A stretch of 64,000 nt of DNA from Colwellia sp. (GCF_013214175.1 NZ_JABSPA010000003.1:496001-560000), one strand, 5' to 3'. Positions 8,450 through 17,549 are shown, counted from the first letter of the stretch. Program-made: numbers and translations. The notes: generated by a model from the sequence alone, not told the origin.

Positions 8450-8475
8450 ATACCTGTAGGTATATTGTATACAAT
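8450..8475. promoter_or_regulatory. Two abutting palindromes, candidate operator
   Basis: ATACCTGTAGGTAT (8450-8463) is directly followed by ATTGTATACAAT (8464-8475), a perfect 12-bp palindrome. The TTGTATACAA core resembles operators of GntR/FCD-type regulators, which often control amino-acid catabolism. It sits between two minus-strand catabolic genes, so the M24 peptidase at 8210 would be the controlled gene, with the MITE now between them. Confidence 0.45.
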
Positions 8476-8699
8476 TAAATCAGTGAGACAAGTGTTAATA
8501 TTAGGGGGGATATTTGTCGTACAGGCAAGGTTGAAATCCTTCAGTTAAGTCTTTAGTTAAACTTGCAGCTAATGCTTAACGAAAGGCATATATTGAGGCT
8601 TAAATTAGGGCATGAATTAGAACTTAAATGAAGCTTGTTATCCTATATAAGCTAACAAGAAAATTTTCTCGTCAGGTTATAGCTTCATCGAAGTGATTG

Positions 8700-10064
8700 C
8701 TAAAACCAGCGATCTTTAACTTTACCATATTGAAAGTAACCCCATTGACCAACACGTCTTAACGGCGCGAAAGGGAATGTTGTTAATGGCGTTTGGTAAA
8801 TGGGTAGGTTAGGCACTGCAATACCGGCAACCTTGTCAGCTAAACGCTTACCTGCTTGTACCGAAAAAGACACACCACTGCCACAATAACCCATGGCATA
8901 AAATATGTTTTGTTGCTCATTTTGATAAATATGCGGCATGTCATCTAACGACATACATAACCAGCCAGACCAAGCATAATCGTATTTTACTGATGCTAGG
9001 GCAGGAAAATTAGTTTTCAATACTGTGAGTAAACGGTTTGCATAGTAAGGGTCAGCGGCATTCTTGCCAGTTATTGCCCCGCGGCCGCCAAATAAAATAC
9101 GATTATCGGGAAGTTTTCGATAATAATACTTCAAAGCGCGTGTATCCATAATGACATTACTGGTTAAAAAATTACAAGCCGTTAATTGCTCTGCTGTTAA
9201 TGGCTCAGTGACAATTATTTGTGAGAGTACAGGCAGACTTTTATTCTGGATTAATGGGTGAAAGTTTTTGGCTGAATAACCATTGGTGGCAATAACTACT
9301 TTTTTAGCTTTCACTATGCCGTTTGGCGTATGTAATACTTGCCTGTTTTGACTTTGTTGGCCAGCATGGTGTGATGATTCTTGTCGCCACAGCCCTACTG
9401 GTGAGTCACAATGTATGCTGACCCCCGCTTTTCTGGCAAGGTTTTGATAACCCCAAGCAAGTTTTAATGGATTAATACCAAAACCATCTTGATAACGTAT
9501 TGCGCCATAGGCATTGTTATCGGCCATATAATCTTGATGTAACTGCTCACGCGTTAATATTTGCACGTCATAGCCAAACATCTTTTTTTGCAAGGCGGCA
9601 GTTGCTATCAAGCCTTTTAGCATACTTGGCTTGTGAGCGACTCGAATATAGCCACTGTCTTGCGGGTCACAATTAATGCCTTCGCTAATCAAGCTTTTTA
9701 CGGTATCAACACCTGCGCACATCTCTTTATAAATACCGCGCATGACTTCTTCTCCCCATTGGGATTGCATGCTGGCGTAAGACTTTCGTCCGGATGATTT
9801 TAATATAAATCCGGCATTACGGCCACTTGCTCCCCAAGCCGTTCTATTGGCTTCTAATACAGTCGCTTTGATACCGTACTCACGGGCTAAGTGCAGCGCC
9901 GTTGACAAGCCGGTATAACCGGCCCCTATAATGGCAACATCGACATTGATATCTTTATTTAGCTGGCCATCATCCTCAGGTGCAGTCCCTGCGACATCTG
10001 CCCAATAACTACTAGGGTAGGGCGCATTAGCGCCAATTGATTCATCAAGAAGAGGATCGTACAT
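8700..10064 (-). CDS. FAD-dependent amine/amino-acid oxidoreductase (DAO family)
   Basis: Flavoprotein of 454 aa. The FAD-binding motif is VAIIGAGYTGLSTA, with the glycine triad at 47, 49 and 52 and the acidic strand end at Glu71. ASGRNAGFI follows, the usual arrangement in DAO-family enzymes. A late motif (FYAMGYCGSGVSFSVQAGK) fits the C-terminal FAD-contact segment. An N-terminal arm of about 40 residues (PYPSSYWADVAG) is like that of gamma-glutamylputrescine oxidase (PuuB) and related amine oxidases. Substrate unknown: polyamine conjugates, or a D-amino acid or hydroxyproline in view of the neighbouring genes. It faces the same way as the M24 peptidase but is separated by 489 bp, so they are not clearly one operon. 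Confidence 0.8.
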   Translation of the reverse strand: MYDPLLDESIGANAPYPSSYWADVAGTAPEDDGQLNKDINVDVAIIGAGYTGLSTALHLAREYGIKATVLEANRTAWGASGRNAGFILKSSGRKSYASMQSQWGEEVMRGIYKEMCAGVDTVKSLISEGINCDPQDSGYIRVAHKPSMLKGLIATAALQKKMFGYDVQILTREQLHQDYMADNNAYGAIRYQDGFGINPLKLAWGYQNLARKAGVSIHCDSPVGLWRQESSHHAGQQSQNRQVLHTPNGIVKAKKVVIATNGYSAKNFHPLIQNKSLPVLSQIIVTEPLTAEQLTACNFLTSNVIMDTRALKYYYRKLPDNRILFGGRGAITGKNAADPYYANRLLTVLKTNFPALASVKYDYAWSGWLCMSLDDMPHIYQNEQQNIFYAMGYCGSGVSFSVQAGKRLADKVAGIAVPNLPIYQTPLTTFPFAPLRRVGQWGYFQYGKVKDRWF

Positions 10065-10253
10065 ATTTTATCCTAGTAGTTTTGTGCAGTTAACTTTTAT
10101 AAGTTAGTAAGGCTATAGCTTAAACAACCCTTAAAGTTAAATCAGTATAAAATAATTGTTTCGCATTAATATTTATGAGTATTTTGTAAATATAACCATA
10201 CGGGAATTGGTATTAATTAACTGAATTTTGATATTAAGGAATGATAAAATCTC

Positions 10254-10450
10254 ATGGGACAACAATTTTCTGAATTGAGCACTAAGCATATAGAATTTAT
10301 TGCACAGCAAAATATCTATTTTGTTAGCACTGCAGCAGAAACTGGCAAGGTAAATCTGGCATTGAAAAGTATTGGATTAATAAAAATAAACAAAGTATTG
10401 ATGGTTTTGATACTGAGATTGTCAAACGCTCAGCCCTGCAAGAGGAATAG
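10254..10450 (+). pseudogene. Decayed PNPOx-family protein (pyridoxamine 5'-phosphate oxidase-like)
   Basis: The frame from 10254 starts like the pyridoxamine 5'-phosphate oxidase-related family (MGQQFSELSTKHIEFIAQQN, then FVSTAAETGKVNL). After about 36 codons the sequence continues in another frame as EKYWINKNKQSIDGFD, which matches how the same family ends, and stops with TAG at 10448-10450. The middle of the usual protein of about 180 aa is missing, so this is a remnant joined by an internal deletion with a frameshift. It ends one base before the convergent lpxR-like gene. The match rests on family recognition only. Confidence 0.65.
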
Positions 10451-10451
10451 A

Positions 10452-11486
10452 TTACAAGGTACAGCTTAGGGTTAGAGAGCCGTAGCTATGCCACGGCTTA
10501 ATATCACTGCGGTAAGCGCGAGTATAGCTATTAAGACTCCAACTAAGAGAAAAATCCTCCAGTGCCCAGCTGAAACCTATACTCGCTTTCGCTTGTTTAT
10601 GTTGGAGCTCAACCAATGAATCATAGGGTAAGCTACCTTCGATTGATAAATCATTAAAGCGATAACCAAGGCCAAGCCTTACATAGGTGGTTAAGTGACT
10701 GCCGTGAAGCGCTTCTGTTAAGTTTCCTATATGGCCAAAGTGGCTACTGAGACGACCGAAAGAGTTAGGCAGCATTGTTCCCCAGCGAAATAACAAACCG
10801 ACAGACGCTTGAGTAGTTAGATTACCCAAAGCAACATGACTAAAGCCACTGACTTCCCATTGGCTGTTGGTAAAATATTCACCTCGATGCTTTTGGTTTC
10901 TGTAGAATAGGGAGTCTACTTCATAAGCAAACTGGGCTGTTACTTGTTCCTCTACTTGATACTGCCAACCTTGCGGTATGGTTGAACCTGTCACTTGATG
11001 TACTTTTGTTTGTACTCTTTCCGCCCTTGCTTTAGGGCCAATAACCCCTAGGGCTAGCCAGTTTTTTTGTGAAAAAGAGCGACCATAATCTGCGGTATGG
11101 CTTTCTAACTCGACTAAACCCACATAAGGCCTGTCATTGTTTTGTGAGCCGGTTATGCCAATATCATTTGGTGTCCACATACGCTGGGATACTTTGACTC
11201 CCCAGGCACTGTGATTTTTATTTACCGGGAAACGCATGCTGTGCTGCCATTGAAATAATAATGGCATACTTGATTTGTATTGTGGTTGATAATTTAGCAA
11301 TGGTTGACTTTCCCAAGCTAAAGCAAAGCCATTGGTATAATTACCATCACTGGTAAATAAGCCATCATTTTCGAACTGAATACTCAATTGTCCAGCCTGT
11401 ACTGGCAGGTATGTTAGTAATGAAATGGACAATAAAAAATAGATTGAGCAATAAGTGTTTTTGTTGCTAGCGAGCGCTTTATTCAT
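10452..11486 (-). CDS. lpxR: LpxR-type lipid A 3'-O-deacylase (outer membrane)
   Basis: Outer-membrane protein of 344 aa of the LpxR (DUF2219) family. A signal peptide ends at PVQA (residue 31). The mature protein starts GQLSIQFENDGLF, which puts Asn and Asp at mature positions 9 and 10, the catalytic pair of the Salmonella enzyme. SDGNYTNGFALAW and the later KVHQVTGS, carrying the conserved histidine, follow the family pattern. The rest reads as amphipathic beta strands ending in LTLSCTL. It should remove the 3'-linked acyloxyacyl chain of lipid A and so alter LPS. It stands alone between a pseudogene and a small ORF. The gene symbol is used in the family sense. Confidence 0.85.
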   Translation of the reverse strand: MNKALASNKNTYCSIYFLLSISLLTYLPVQAGQLSIQFENDGLFTSDGNYTNGFALAWESQPLLNYQPQYKSSMPLLFQWQHSMRFPVNKNHSAWGVKVSQRMWTPNDIGITGSQNNDRPYVGLVELESHTADYGRSFSQKNWLALGVIGPKARAERVQTKVHQVTGSTIPQGWQYQVEEQVTAQFAYEVDSLFYRNQKHRGEYFTNSQWEVSGFSHVALGNLTTQASVGLLFRWGTMLPNSFGRLSSHFGHIGNLTEALHGSHLTTYVRLGLGYRFNDLSIEGSLPYDSLVELQHKQAKASIGFSWALEDFSLSWSLNSYTRAYRSDIKPWHSYGSLTLSCTL

Positions 11487-11818
11487 AGCAAACTCCTATT
11501 CTTTCAACACTATTGAGTATAGTGCGGCTAAATATATTTGCAGGATACGATTAGGTTGGCGTTATAATTGAGTTTGAAATGAAAGATGACAGTTTTTTAT
11601 AAAACCGCTAAGGACCAATAAAACAGAACCTACTTCGCGATAAACTTGCAATTATGATGAATGATTTTCTACTGTTTTTATTGAGGGTTGCTACTAAAAT
11701 GTACAATTTATTTTACTAAAGATAATGGTACTACTTTATTAATCTTTTTCATTTAAACTTACTTATGAATGGTCTTGTGTAATAATACATGTGTGGTAAC
11801 AATTTTTTGGAGGCTATT

Positions 11819-11980
11819 ATGGCCCATGAGGAAATACGTAATATGTCTAAAAATACTGATGCTAGTGTAGATAACGGTAATAATGAACAAAAATCAACGT
11901 TGGAACAATTAGCCGACGCAAACCATGAAATTGAAGATTTAAAGTTACAAATCGCTTGGCTTGAGCGTTCTTACGAGTAG
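11819..11980 (+). CDS. Small acidic coiled-coil protein, 53 aa, unknown
   Basis: The ATG at 11819 has a strong Shine-Dalgarno (TTGGAGG, 6 nt upstream), and a perfect terminator follows about 85 bases after the stop, so this is probably a real gene. The product is polar and acidic, with a C-terminal helix (LADANHEIEDLKLQIAWLERS) of heptad character. That helix slightly resembles the first helix of SlyX, but the protein ends where SlyX would continue. I do not assign a function. An upstream in-frame start at 11789 has no ribosome site. Confidence 0.55.
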   Translation: MAHEEIRNMSKNTDASVDNGNNEQKSTLEQLADANHEIEDLKLQIAWLERSYE

Positions 11981-12063
11981 ACTTTCTAGCATTTTTTCAC
12001 TTGATTAGTGCTGTTTGTTAGCAATGAAGTGAATGAGTAAGAGTCACAAAACTCAATAGCTTG

Positions 12064-12098
12064 AAAAGGCAAATATAGTTAATATATTTGCCTTTTTT
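12064..12098 (+). terminator. Rho-independent terminator
   Basis: AAAAGGCAAATATA (12064-12077) pairs with TATATTTGCCTTTT around GTTAA and runs into six T residues. It ends the small coiled-coil gene unit. Confidence 0.9.
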
Positions 12099-12235
12099 GT
12101 GTTTGAATGAACTCGGCTGTGAAAGTTTTCATGAGTTTTATATTTTATTGCGTTATTAAAGAAAAAAATCATCATTCACTCGATAAGTTATTTGCATATC
12201 TATGTGTTCATGCTATTTTCCCTGCATTGTGTTTA

Positions 12236-12500
12236 ATACCATTCCGCATAAAGAAGTGACCACTTAGAATGATATGAGCGACATTAGAACAAATAAAATG
12301 TGTTTAGATATAGTTATTCTATATCAAACAATTTTTTTGTCGTTATCATGGTGCTCATACGTTCCCAAAGGGCGATTTTTAAAGGCTTATAAGCGGCGTT
12401 ATAGATTTTGACAAGGGAATAACCATTCTCTTCAATCAATGCCTTGCCTCTAAGCCTTTAAATTATCGCTAAGCGAGCACTATCTTATACGGATTGGTAT
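12236..12500. mobile_element. MITE-like element, family B (265 bp)
   Basis: It is bounded by inverted repeats ATACCATTCCGCATAA (12236-12251) and TTATACGGATTGGTAT (12485-12500), which match at 14 of 16 positions when folded. An inner pair AAAGGCTTA/TAAGCCTTT adds structure. There is no coding frame. The outer ATACCA is shared with the family A element, but the interior differs. It ends 42 bp before the efpL start codon, so the native efpL promoter is either inside it or displaced by it. Confidence 0.7.
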
Positions 12501-12541
12501 CAGACAAGATTATTTACAATTAATTCAGAGGAATTCGTCTT

Positions 12542-13117
12542 ATGCCAAAGGCAAGTGATATAAAGAAAAATGCTGCGATAGAGCACAACGGTAAAGTGTT
12601 AATTGTTAGAGATATTACCCGTTCAGTACCGCAAGGTAGAGCAGGCGGAAGTTTGTATAGAATGCGCTTATACGATGTGGTTACTGGCGCTAAGGTAGAC
12701 GAAACCTTTAAAGCAGATGATATGTTAAATTTTGCCGATTTAAGCCGTCGCCCATCAATGTTCTCTTATATTGATGGTGACCAATATGTCTTTATGGATA
12801 ATGAAGATTACACCCCGTATAACTTGGATAAAGAATCCATTGCCGATGAGATTCTTTTTATTAATGAAGAAACTCAAGGCATATCTGTCATCATAGTTGA
12901 TGATTCACCAGTGGCCATTGATCTTCCTGCTAGTGTTGAGTTAGTGATCACAGAAACTGATCCTTCAATCAAAGGTGCTTCAGCGAGTGCGCGTACCAAA
13001 CCCGCTACCCTTTCTACCGGATTAACGGTACAAGTACCGGAACATATTTCTACCGGTGACAAAATTAAAATTAATACCGAAGAGCGCAAGTTTATGGGTC
13101 GTGCTGACTCTAAGTAA
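12542..13117 (+). CDS. efpL: Elongation factor P-like protein EfpL (YeiP)
   Basis: Protein of 191 aa with the three-domain EF-P architecture: a KOW-like N-domain (residues 1-65), then two OB-type domains. The N-domain tip loop reads [16 protein letters not shown], with arginine at the tip and not the modified lysine of EF-P, and the C-terminal [13 protein letters not shown] fits the YeiP/EfpL branch. It relieves ribosome stalling at proline-rich and some other motifs. A GAGG Shine-Dalgarno lies 7-10 nt before the ATG. It is monocistronic, with a terminator 46 bases after the stop. The MITE-like element immediately upstream is unusual for a housekeeping gene. Confidence 0.92.
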   Translation: MPKASDIKKNAAIEHNGKVLIVRDITRSVPQGRAGGSLYRMRLYDVVTGAKVDETFKADDMLNFADLSRRPSMFSYIDGDQYVFMDNEDYTPYNLDKESIADEILFINEETQGISVIIVDDSPVAIDLPASVELVITETDPSIKGASASARTKPATLSTGLTVQVPEHISTGDKIKINTEERKFMGRADSK

Positions 13118-13162
13118 ACTGTCTGCTGTGTAACTACAAACTTAGTTGCTAGTTTTTAAATG

Positions 13163-13189
13163 AAAATGCCCGAATATTCGGGCATTTTT
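13163..13189. terminator. Rho-independent terminator after efpL
   Basis: AAAATGCCCGAA and TTCGGGCATTTT form a near-perfect hairpin followed by T residues. Confidence 0.9.
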
Positions 13190-13247
13190 ATGCGGGTTAA
13201 TAAGTTTTAAAGTAGCAGTGATTAATTATAAACAAGAAGGTTAAATT

Positions 13248-14153
13248 ATGAGTGATTCAGTTTATTCCATTGGTCAGCAAGGCCAACCATGGGCGGATAA
13301 TGAAAAAGGTTTATGGCTTGCTAAGCAAAACATTAAACGCTCTTATCAAGATGAAGTGTTAGCAAAGCTTGAATTGTTAACTGCTTCATTTGATATGATT
13401 CAATACGGCAGCTTAACTGTTGATGAAAGCCGCTACCCTTTATATGTCATGCAAAGTAAAAATTGGCAAACCAATAATAAAACAGTGCTAGTTACGGGTG
13501 GCGTACATGGCTATGAAACCAGTGGTGTGCAAGGAGCTATTCGTTTTTTAGAAACCAAAGCCAAAGACTTTAGTGAACAGTTTAATATCATAGTAGCGCC
13601 TTGTGTTAGTCCTTGGGGCTATGAAACCATTAATCGCTGGAATAATAATGCGATTGATCCAAACCGCTCATTTTACCCAAATAGTCCGGCGCAAGAATCG
13701 GCAGCGCTGATGTCATATATCCTAGAACTTGATGTCGATATTGCTATGCATATTGATTTACATGAAACCACTGACACGGATAATAGCGAGTTTAGACCAG
13801 CACTTTCTGCCCGTGATGCTATTGAGCAAAAAAGTTGGAATATACCGGATGGTTTTTACTTGGTTGCCGACTCAACAAAGCCTGAAGCTGATTTTCAACG
13901 TGCTATTAACCAAGCTGTAGCAGAGGTGACTCACATTGCCCCAGCAGATAGTGATGGTAAATTGATAGGTGTTGAGCTTGAGCAGCTTGGTGTTATAAAT
14001 TATGCCGCGAGAGATTTAGGTTTATGTATGGGCTTAACGGATGCGCCATATGTTACCACCACAGAGGTTTATCCTGATAGCCCTCTGGTTGATGATGAAA
14101 ACTGTATTAAAGCACAAGTTGCTGCAATATCTGCTGCCGTAGCATTTATTTAA
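13248..14153 (+). CDS. M14-like zinc carboxypeptidase / deacylase family protein
   Basis: Protein of 301 aa in the M14 carboxypeptidase / succinylglutamate desuccinylase superfamily. The zinc motif is GGVHGYETSG (His87, Glu90), the third ligand probably lies in MHIDLHETTD near residue 170, and DPNRSFYP carries the conserved Asn-Arg. There is no signal peptide, so the protein is cytoplasmic. The substrate could be a peptide C-terminus or an N-acyl amino acid; motifs alone do not decide. It has its own terminators on both sides (13163-13189 and 14190-14220), so it is a single-gene unit. Confidence 0.75.
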   Translation: MSDSVYSIGQQGQPWADNEKGLWLAKQNIKRSYQDEVLAKLELLTASFDMIQYGSLTVDESRYPLYVMQSKNWQTNNKTVLVTGGVHGYETSGVQGAIRFLETKAKDFSEQFNIIVAPCVSPWGYETINRWNNNAIDPNRSFYPNSPAQESAALMSYILELDVDIAMHIDLHETTDTDNSEFRPALSARDAIEQKSWNIPDGFYLVADSTKPEADFQRAINQAVAEVTHIAPADSDGKLIGVELEQLGVINYAARDLGLCMGLTDAPYVTTTEVYPDSPLVDDENCIKAQVAAISAAVAFI

Positions 14154-14189
14154 AACTTAGCTGATAGTTAGCTCATAATTATCTAATAC

Positions 14190-14220
14190 AAAAACGCCTA
14201 CTAAGTTAGTAGGCGTTTTT
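14190..14220. terminator. Rho-independent terminator after the M14-like gene
   Basis: AAAACGCCTACTAA (from 14191) pairs with TTAGTAGGCGTTTTT, ending in five Ts. A-residues on the 5' side allow bidirectional use towards flgT. Confidence 0.92.
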
Positions 14221-14342
14221 ATGTCATAAGTCGTGCTTACTTCCTATAAAGCTGAACAAGCAAAGCTATGTCTATCTTAGCCGTTATTCTTGAACAATTA
14301 ATATTTATAAGTTAGTAATTATTAGTTAGCTACTCTAAGTGG

Positions 14343-15530
14343 TTAGTTTTCATAGCGCACCGCTAAATCATCTACTTGAATGTTACCAAATAGGCGACCA
14401 TCTGGTGTTGCTGCTGTTGCCGTTTGCCTAGTGAGTTTAGTGACCATAACTTTATAAGGGCTTAAGTTAAACCCCGCGTATGACTTTCCTGAGTTATTGG
14501 TAAAATGAGTAAGGTGTAACAAGCTAAATTCATCACCTATTTTTAAACCGTGATCTCTGCCTAAGTTAATGGTGACTTGGTTACCTTCGACTTGAATGAT
14601 TTTACCTCGGCTTGGTTCACACATAATATTCTCATCAATATCTTTAACAACCTTCTCGATAATATTATTAACCATCAGGCCATATTCACTTTGCCAAAAG
14701 GCATTGCCATAGACATCAACTTTATGGCGCTTGGAAAATGTCCATGGCGCGGTATTTTGATAAGAATCTTGCCAAACTAATTCACCATTTAGGCCGTTAT
14801 ATAGATAGAAATTCATGGCAAAGTTTCTGGGGTAAATACCTTGTTGCCAAAACAACCAGCTATTAGTGGCTTGTTGGTCAAAAGAGGTATTGGTGATTTC
14901 ACTAAACATAACATATTGACTATCGGTGCTTTCACTTAACGATTGTGTTAATTGAGCGATTTTATCACTGGCTAAGCTGTTATTTAAACGAGAAAATTCA
15001 GTTTTGTTATTGAGTATGCTACTGGTTTTAGTAAAGGCACTGTGCTGATTTAGTTGTTGACCCAGTTGCTGCATAACCGCTTTATCAATGAGGTAAATCT
15101 TACCTACATTAGCTTGCTCTCTATGTAATAAATGGCTACGAGTAAGCAGTAGTGACTTTTTAAAATTGACAGCAAAACACTTTTTATCTTGAGGGAATAT
15201 ATCCGCACGAATTGTCACAGTAATAAGGTTGTCGCTGTGTATTTCATCAACTAATTCAATAGAATTGACACTGCCACTTGCCCGGATGCTAATGTGATCT
15301 TGGGTTAGTAAACCGTTCACTACTTGTTGAACGCTTGAAACACTGGCACCAGAAACGAGCAAAGCTTTTTTAAGGGCATTTTCCATCGCTTTAGTGCGAG
15401 CAAGCTCTAAACTTATATCATTGGTTCGTGCATGGCCTTGCGTCTCATACCACTGACTGCTGGCAGAAAAACTGCATAGCAAACTGATGAGTGTTAATTG
15501 TTTGATGAGCTTGTACATAGTTGTTGTCAT
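14343..15530 (-). CDS. flgT: Flagellar assembly protein FlgT (H-ring)
   Basis: Protein of 395 aa with a signal peptide (YKLIKQLTLISLLCSFSASS) and the FlgT start WYETQGHARTND, with ALARTKAMENAL-type helices. The C-terminal part (KIIQVEGNQVTINLGRDHGLKIGDEFSLL) is the SH3-like third domain. FlgT forms the outer H-ring around the LP ring in polar sheathed flagella and helps place the MotX/MotY T-ring. The true start may be the internal MYKLIKQ at 15518. It is divergent from flgOP, sharing a 215-bp spacer, as in Vibrio-type flgTOP loci. Confidence 0.92.
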   Translation of the reverse strand: MTTTMYKLIKQLTLISLLCSFSASSQWYETQGHARTNDISLELARTKAMENALKKALLVSGASVSSVQQVVNGLLTQDHISIRASGSVNSIELVDEIHSDNLITVTIRADIFPQDKKCFAVNFKKSLLLTRSHLLHREQANVGKIYLIDKAVMQQLGQQLNQHSAFTKTSSILNNKTEFSRLNNSLASDKIAQLTQSLSESTDSQYVMFSEITNTSFDQQATNSWLFWQQGIYPRNFAMNFYLYNGLNGELVWQDSYQNTAPWTFSKRHKVDVYGNAFWQSEYGLMVNNIIEKVVKDIDENIMCEPSRGKIIQVEGNQVTINLGRDHGLKIGDEFSLLHLTHFTNNSGKSYAGFNLSPYKVMVTKLTRQTATAATPDGRLFGNIQVDDLAVRYEN

Positions 15531-15654
15531 CTTCCTTATTTAGCTTGAACCCTTTTTACTAGAGTGTCGGCAATAGCCTTTTTTATGAACTTATTTGGAT
15601 TATGCATATTTCATGCCTTTTGGATGCTGGTTAATTTAGCTAGTCAATAATTAT

Positions 15655-15670
15655 TGGCTTAGAATGTGCA
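15655..15670 (+). promoter_or_regulatory. Candidate sigma-54 promoter for flgOP
   Basis: TGGCTTAGAATGTGCA has GG-N10-GC spacing and the TGGC/TGCA ends of the -24/-12 consensus, with mismatches in between. It lies 75 bp before the flgO start. Confidence 0.5.
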
Positions 15671-15745
15671 TTATTCTGATTATGAAAATTAATAAAATAT
15701 GACTAGTTGCTATAATTGTAGTACTTAGTTTTGAAGGGGAATACC

Positions 15746-16390
15746 ATGAAAAAATGGCTAATACCATTTCTTTTACCAGTCTTACTCTCATGTGAGACAA
15801 CAAACAATGATGGCTTTTATCAATTAACCCATAAAGAAAAAGGGCAGATTGATAGCTTTGAACTACCTCGTCATGCCATTAATGATGTGGTTAAAGGTTT
15901 AGCGTATCAAATGCTAAGCAGTAGTAGTTTTGTTAACGCAAAAACGCCCATTGCGGTAGCCTCTTTTGTTGATTTAAAAGACCTTGAATCAACTAATTGG
16001 CTAGGTAATCAGCTAGCTGAAAGTTTTATTCATGAGCTTCAACGTCATGGTTTAGTTGTCATCGATTTTAAAACCACAGGTCATATCCGAGTAACAAAAG
16101 AGGGTGACTATGTCTTTAGTCGAGATTGGCAAGAATTGCCAGAGCGTCAAATTATTGACTATGTTGTTTCGGGCACTATGGTTGAACAAGAAAATGGCAT
16201 TTTAGTTAATGCCCGTATGATTGGTATTCAATCTAAAGTTGTTGTCGCTACCGCACAATCATTTATTCCTGCTTGGGTCTTAGGTGATGAGATGAGTCAC
16301 AGTGAGAACGTGAAAATGAGAGATGGCATGATTATTCGAGACAATGCTATGTTGCGTAACGACGAACGTGCTGTGATTATACAAAATTAG
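15746..16390 (+). CDS. flgO: Flagellar outer-membrane lipoprotein FlgO
   Basis: Lipoprotein of 214 aa. The signal peptide MKKWLIPFLLPVLLSC ends in a lipobox with Cys16. The FlgO body follows, with PIAVASFVDLKDLESTNWLG and VVSGTMVEQENGILVNARMI. FlgO is an outer-membrane protein needed for full motility and flagellar stability in Vibrio. The ATG at 15746 is chosen over the in-frame TTG at 15731 because AAGGGGA lies between them at the right distance. It is followed 90 bp downstream by flgP. Confidence 0.9.
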   Translation: MKKWLIPFLLPVLLSCETTNNDGFYQLTHKEKGQIDSFELPRHAINDVVKGLAYQMLSSSSFVNAKTPIAVASFVDLKDLESTNWLGNQLAESFIHELQRHGLVVIDFKTTGHIRVTKEGDYVFSRDWQELPERQIIDYVVSGTMVEQENGILVNARMIGIQSKVVVATAQSFIPAWVLGDEMSHSENVKMRDGMIIRDNAMLRNDERAVIIQN

Positions 16391-16480
16391 AAGTTAATTC
16401 AAAATGTTAAGTAAGTATATTAAGTAAGTATGTTAATAAATAAGACAGTTTTATTAGCGGCTAACTCCAAAGGTGTATAT

Positions 16481-16948
16481 ATGAGTAAATCATTAACTCG
16501 TGTCATTCTTATTAGCAGTGCACTCTTTTTAACGAGTGCCTGCTCCCTTGTTTACGACAAACATGTGCAGTGGCAAACCGTAAAACCTGAGACTTTCCCT
16601 GTGCTATATGCGACAGGTTTTGCTCCTATTAGTCTGCAAAAATCAACACATGAAACGCAGCGGATGCTAATGGCCATCAAGGCGTCAAAAATTGCCGCCT
16701 ACGCCGAGTTGGCAGAGCAAGTTTATGGTCAGCAAGTTTCTGGTAAGGTCATTATGGCTGACTTATTAATAGAGGATCAGCAGTTAATGGCTTCAGTTCA
16801 AGGCATTATACGCGGTGCTAAAGTAGTGAAGAGCTATCCTGTTGGCGATGTTTATACCACTGAATTACTTCTCGATTTTGAAGATGTCTATAATATTTAT
16901 CAAGCAAACCAAAATAGAAAAGAAATCACAGATATAACTCACTTCTAA
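16481..16948 (+). CDS. flgP: Flagellar lipoprotein FlgP (outer-membrane basal disk)
   Basis: Lipoprotein of 155 aa: signal peptide MSKSLTRVILISSALFLTSA, lipobox LTSAC with Cys21, then the LPP20/FlgP body with the helix ETQRMLMAIKASKIAAYAEL and the strand VIRGAKVV-like segment. FlgP builds a ring or disk under the outer membrane around the motor in several polar flagellates. The start at 16481 gives a proper signal peptide; the upstream in-frame ATG at 16430 would add 17 residues before it. An AAAGGT stretch precedes the start. Confidence 0.9.
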   Translation: MSKSLTRVILISSALFLTSACSLVYDKHVQWQTVKPETFPVLYATGFAPISLQKSTHETQRMLMAIKASKIAAYAELAEQVYGQQVSGKVIMADLLIEDQQLMASVQGIIRGAKVVKSYPVGDVYTTELLLDFEDVYNIYQANQNRKEITDITHF

Positions 16949-16986
16949 TTGCTACAAACGACCTAACCTACTAGCAATAATAAAAC

Positions 16987-17024
16987 AAAAAAGGCGTTAA
17001 TCTTAATGATTAACGCCTTTTTTT
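16987..17024. terminator. Bidirectional terminator between flgP and flgN
   Basis: AAAGGCGTTAATC (16990-17002) pairs with GATTAACGCCTTT (17008-17020). A-rich and T-rich flanks let it serve flgOP on the plus strand and flgMN on the minus strand. Confidence 0.93.
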
Positions 17025-17054
17025 GCTGTTTCAATTTTCGATGTTTCAATATAG

Positions 17055-17501
17055 CTAAGCTTTGAGTCCTAAACTTGACAGACCAGCACTTTTTTTGCCT
17101 TTATTGTCATAAGTAATAGCATTCTTATTGTGGCTCTCTAATAGACTGGTTTTCATGCGCTCTACGGCGAGTTGAGAGTGTTGGATGATTTGGCCATTGA
17201 CTAAATTCTGCTGTTGGCAATGTTTTAACAACTCGGTGATTTCTGCTAGTTGGGCTACTAATTTACCTGCGGCCTTATCTTGCGCGAAGCCCTGATGTAG
17301 AGATATGTTTTGGTCTAGTTGCTGAATGGCTAATAACAGGGTGTTCTTTTCTTGGCTGACGGTGAGTAGCGCTTGGGGATCGTGCTGCTGTAAAATGTTC
17401 TTTTCATTCGCAATTACTTGAGCCAGTGCCGTTAATTGCTGGTGTTGTAGCGTCAACAATTCATTGGAGGTTAATTCTTGGTGATTCGACCCTTGTAACA
17501 T
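17055..17501 (-). CDS. flgN: Flagellar export chaperone FlgN
   Basis: Small all-helical protein of 148 aa, rich in Gln and Leu (TLQHQQLTALAQVIANEKNI), of the FlgN family, which holds the hook-filament junction proteins FlgK and FlgL before export. It lies 48 bp downstream of flgM on the same strand, the standard flgMN pair, so it should be transcribed from the FliA promoter at 17911-17937 as well as from flgA. Sequence conservation in this family is low; position is the main support. Confidence 0.88.
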   Translation of the reverse strand: MLQGSNHQELTSNELLTLQHQQLTALAQVIANEKNILQQHDPQALLTVSQEKNTLLLAIQQLDQNISLHQGFAQDKAAGKLVAQLAEITELLKHCQQQNLVNGQIIQHSQLAVERMKTSLLESHNKNAITYDNKGKKSAGLSSLGLKA

Positions 17502-17549
17502 AGGCTTACCTTTGTTTTTGCTATAAATAATATGCCTAACAGTCTATCG

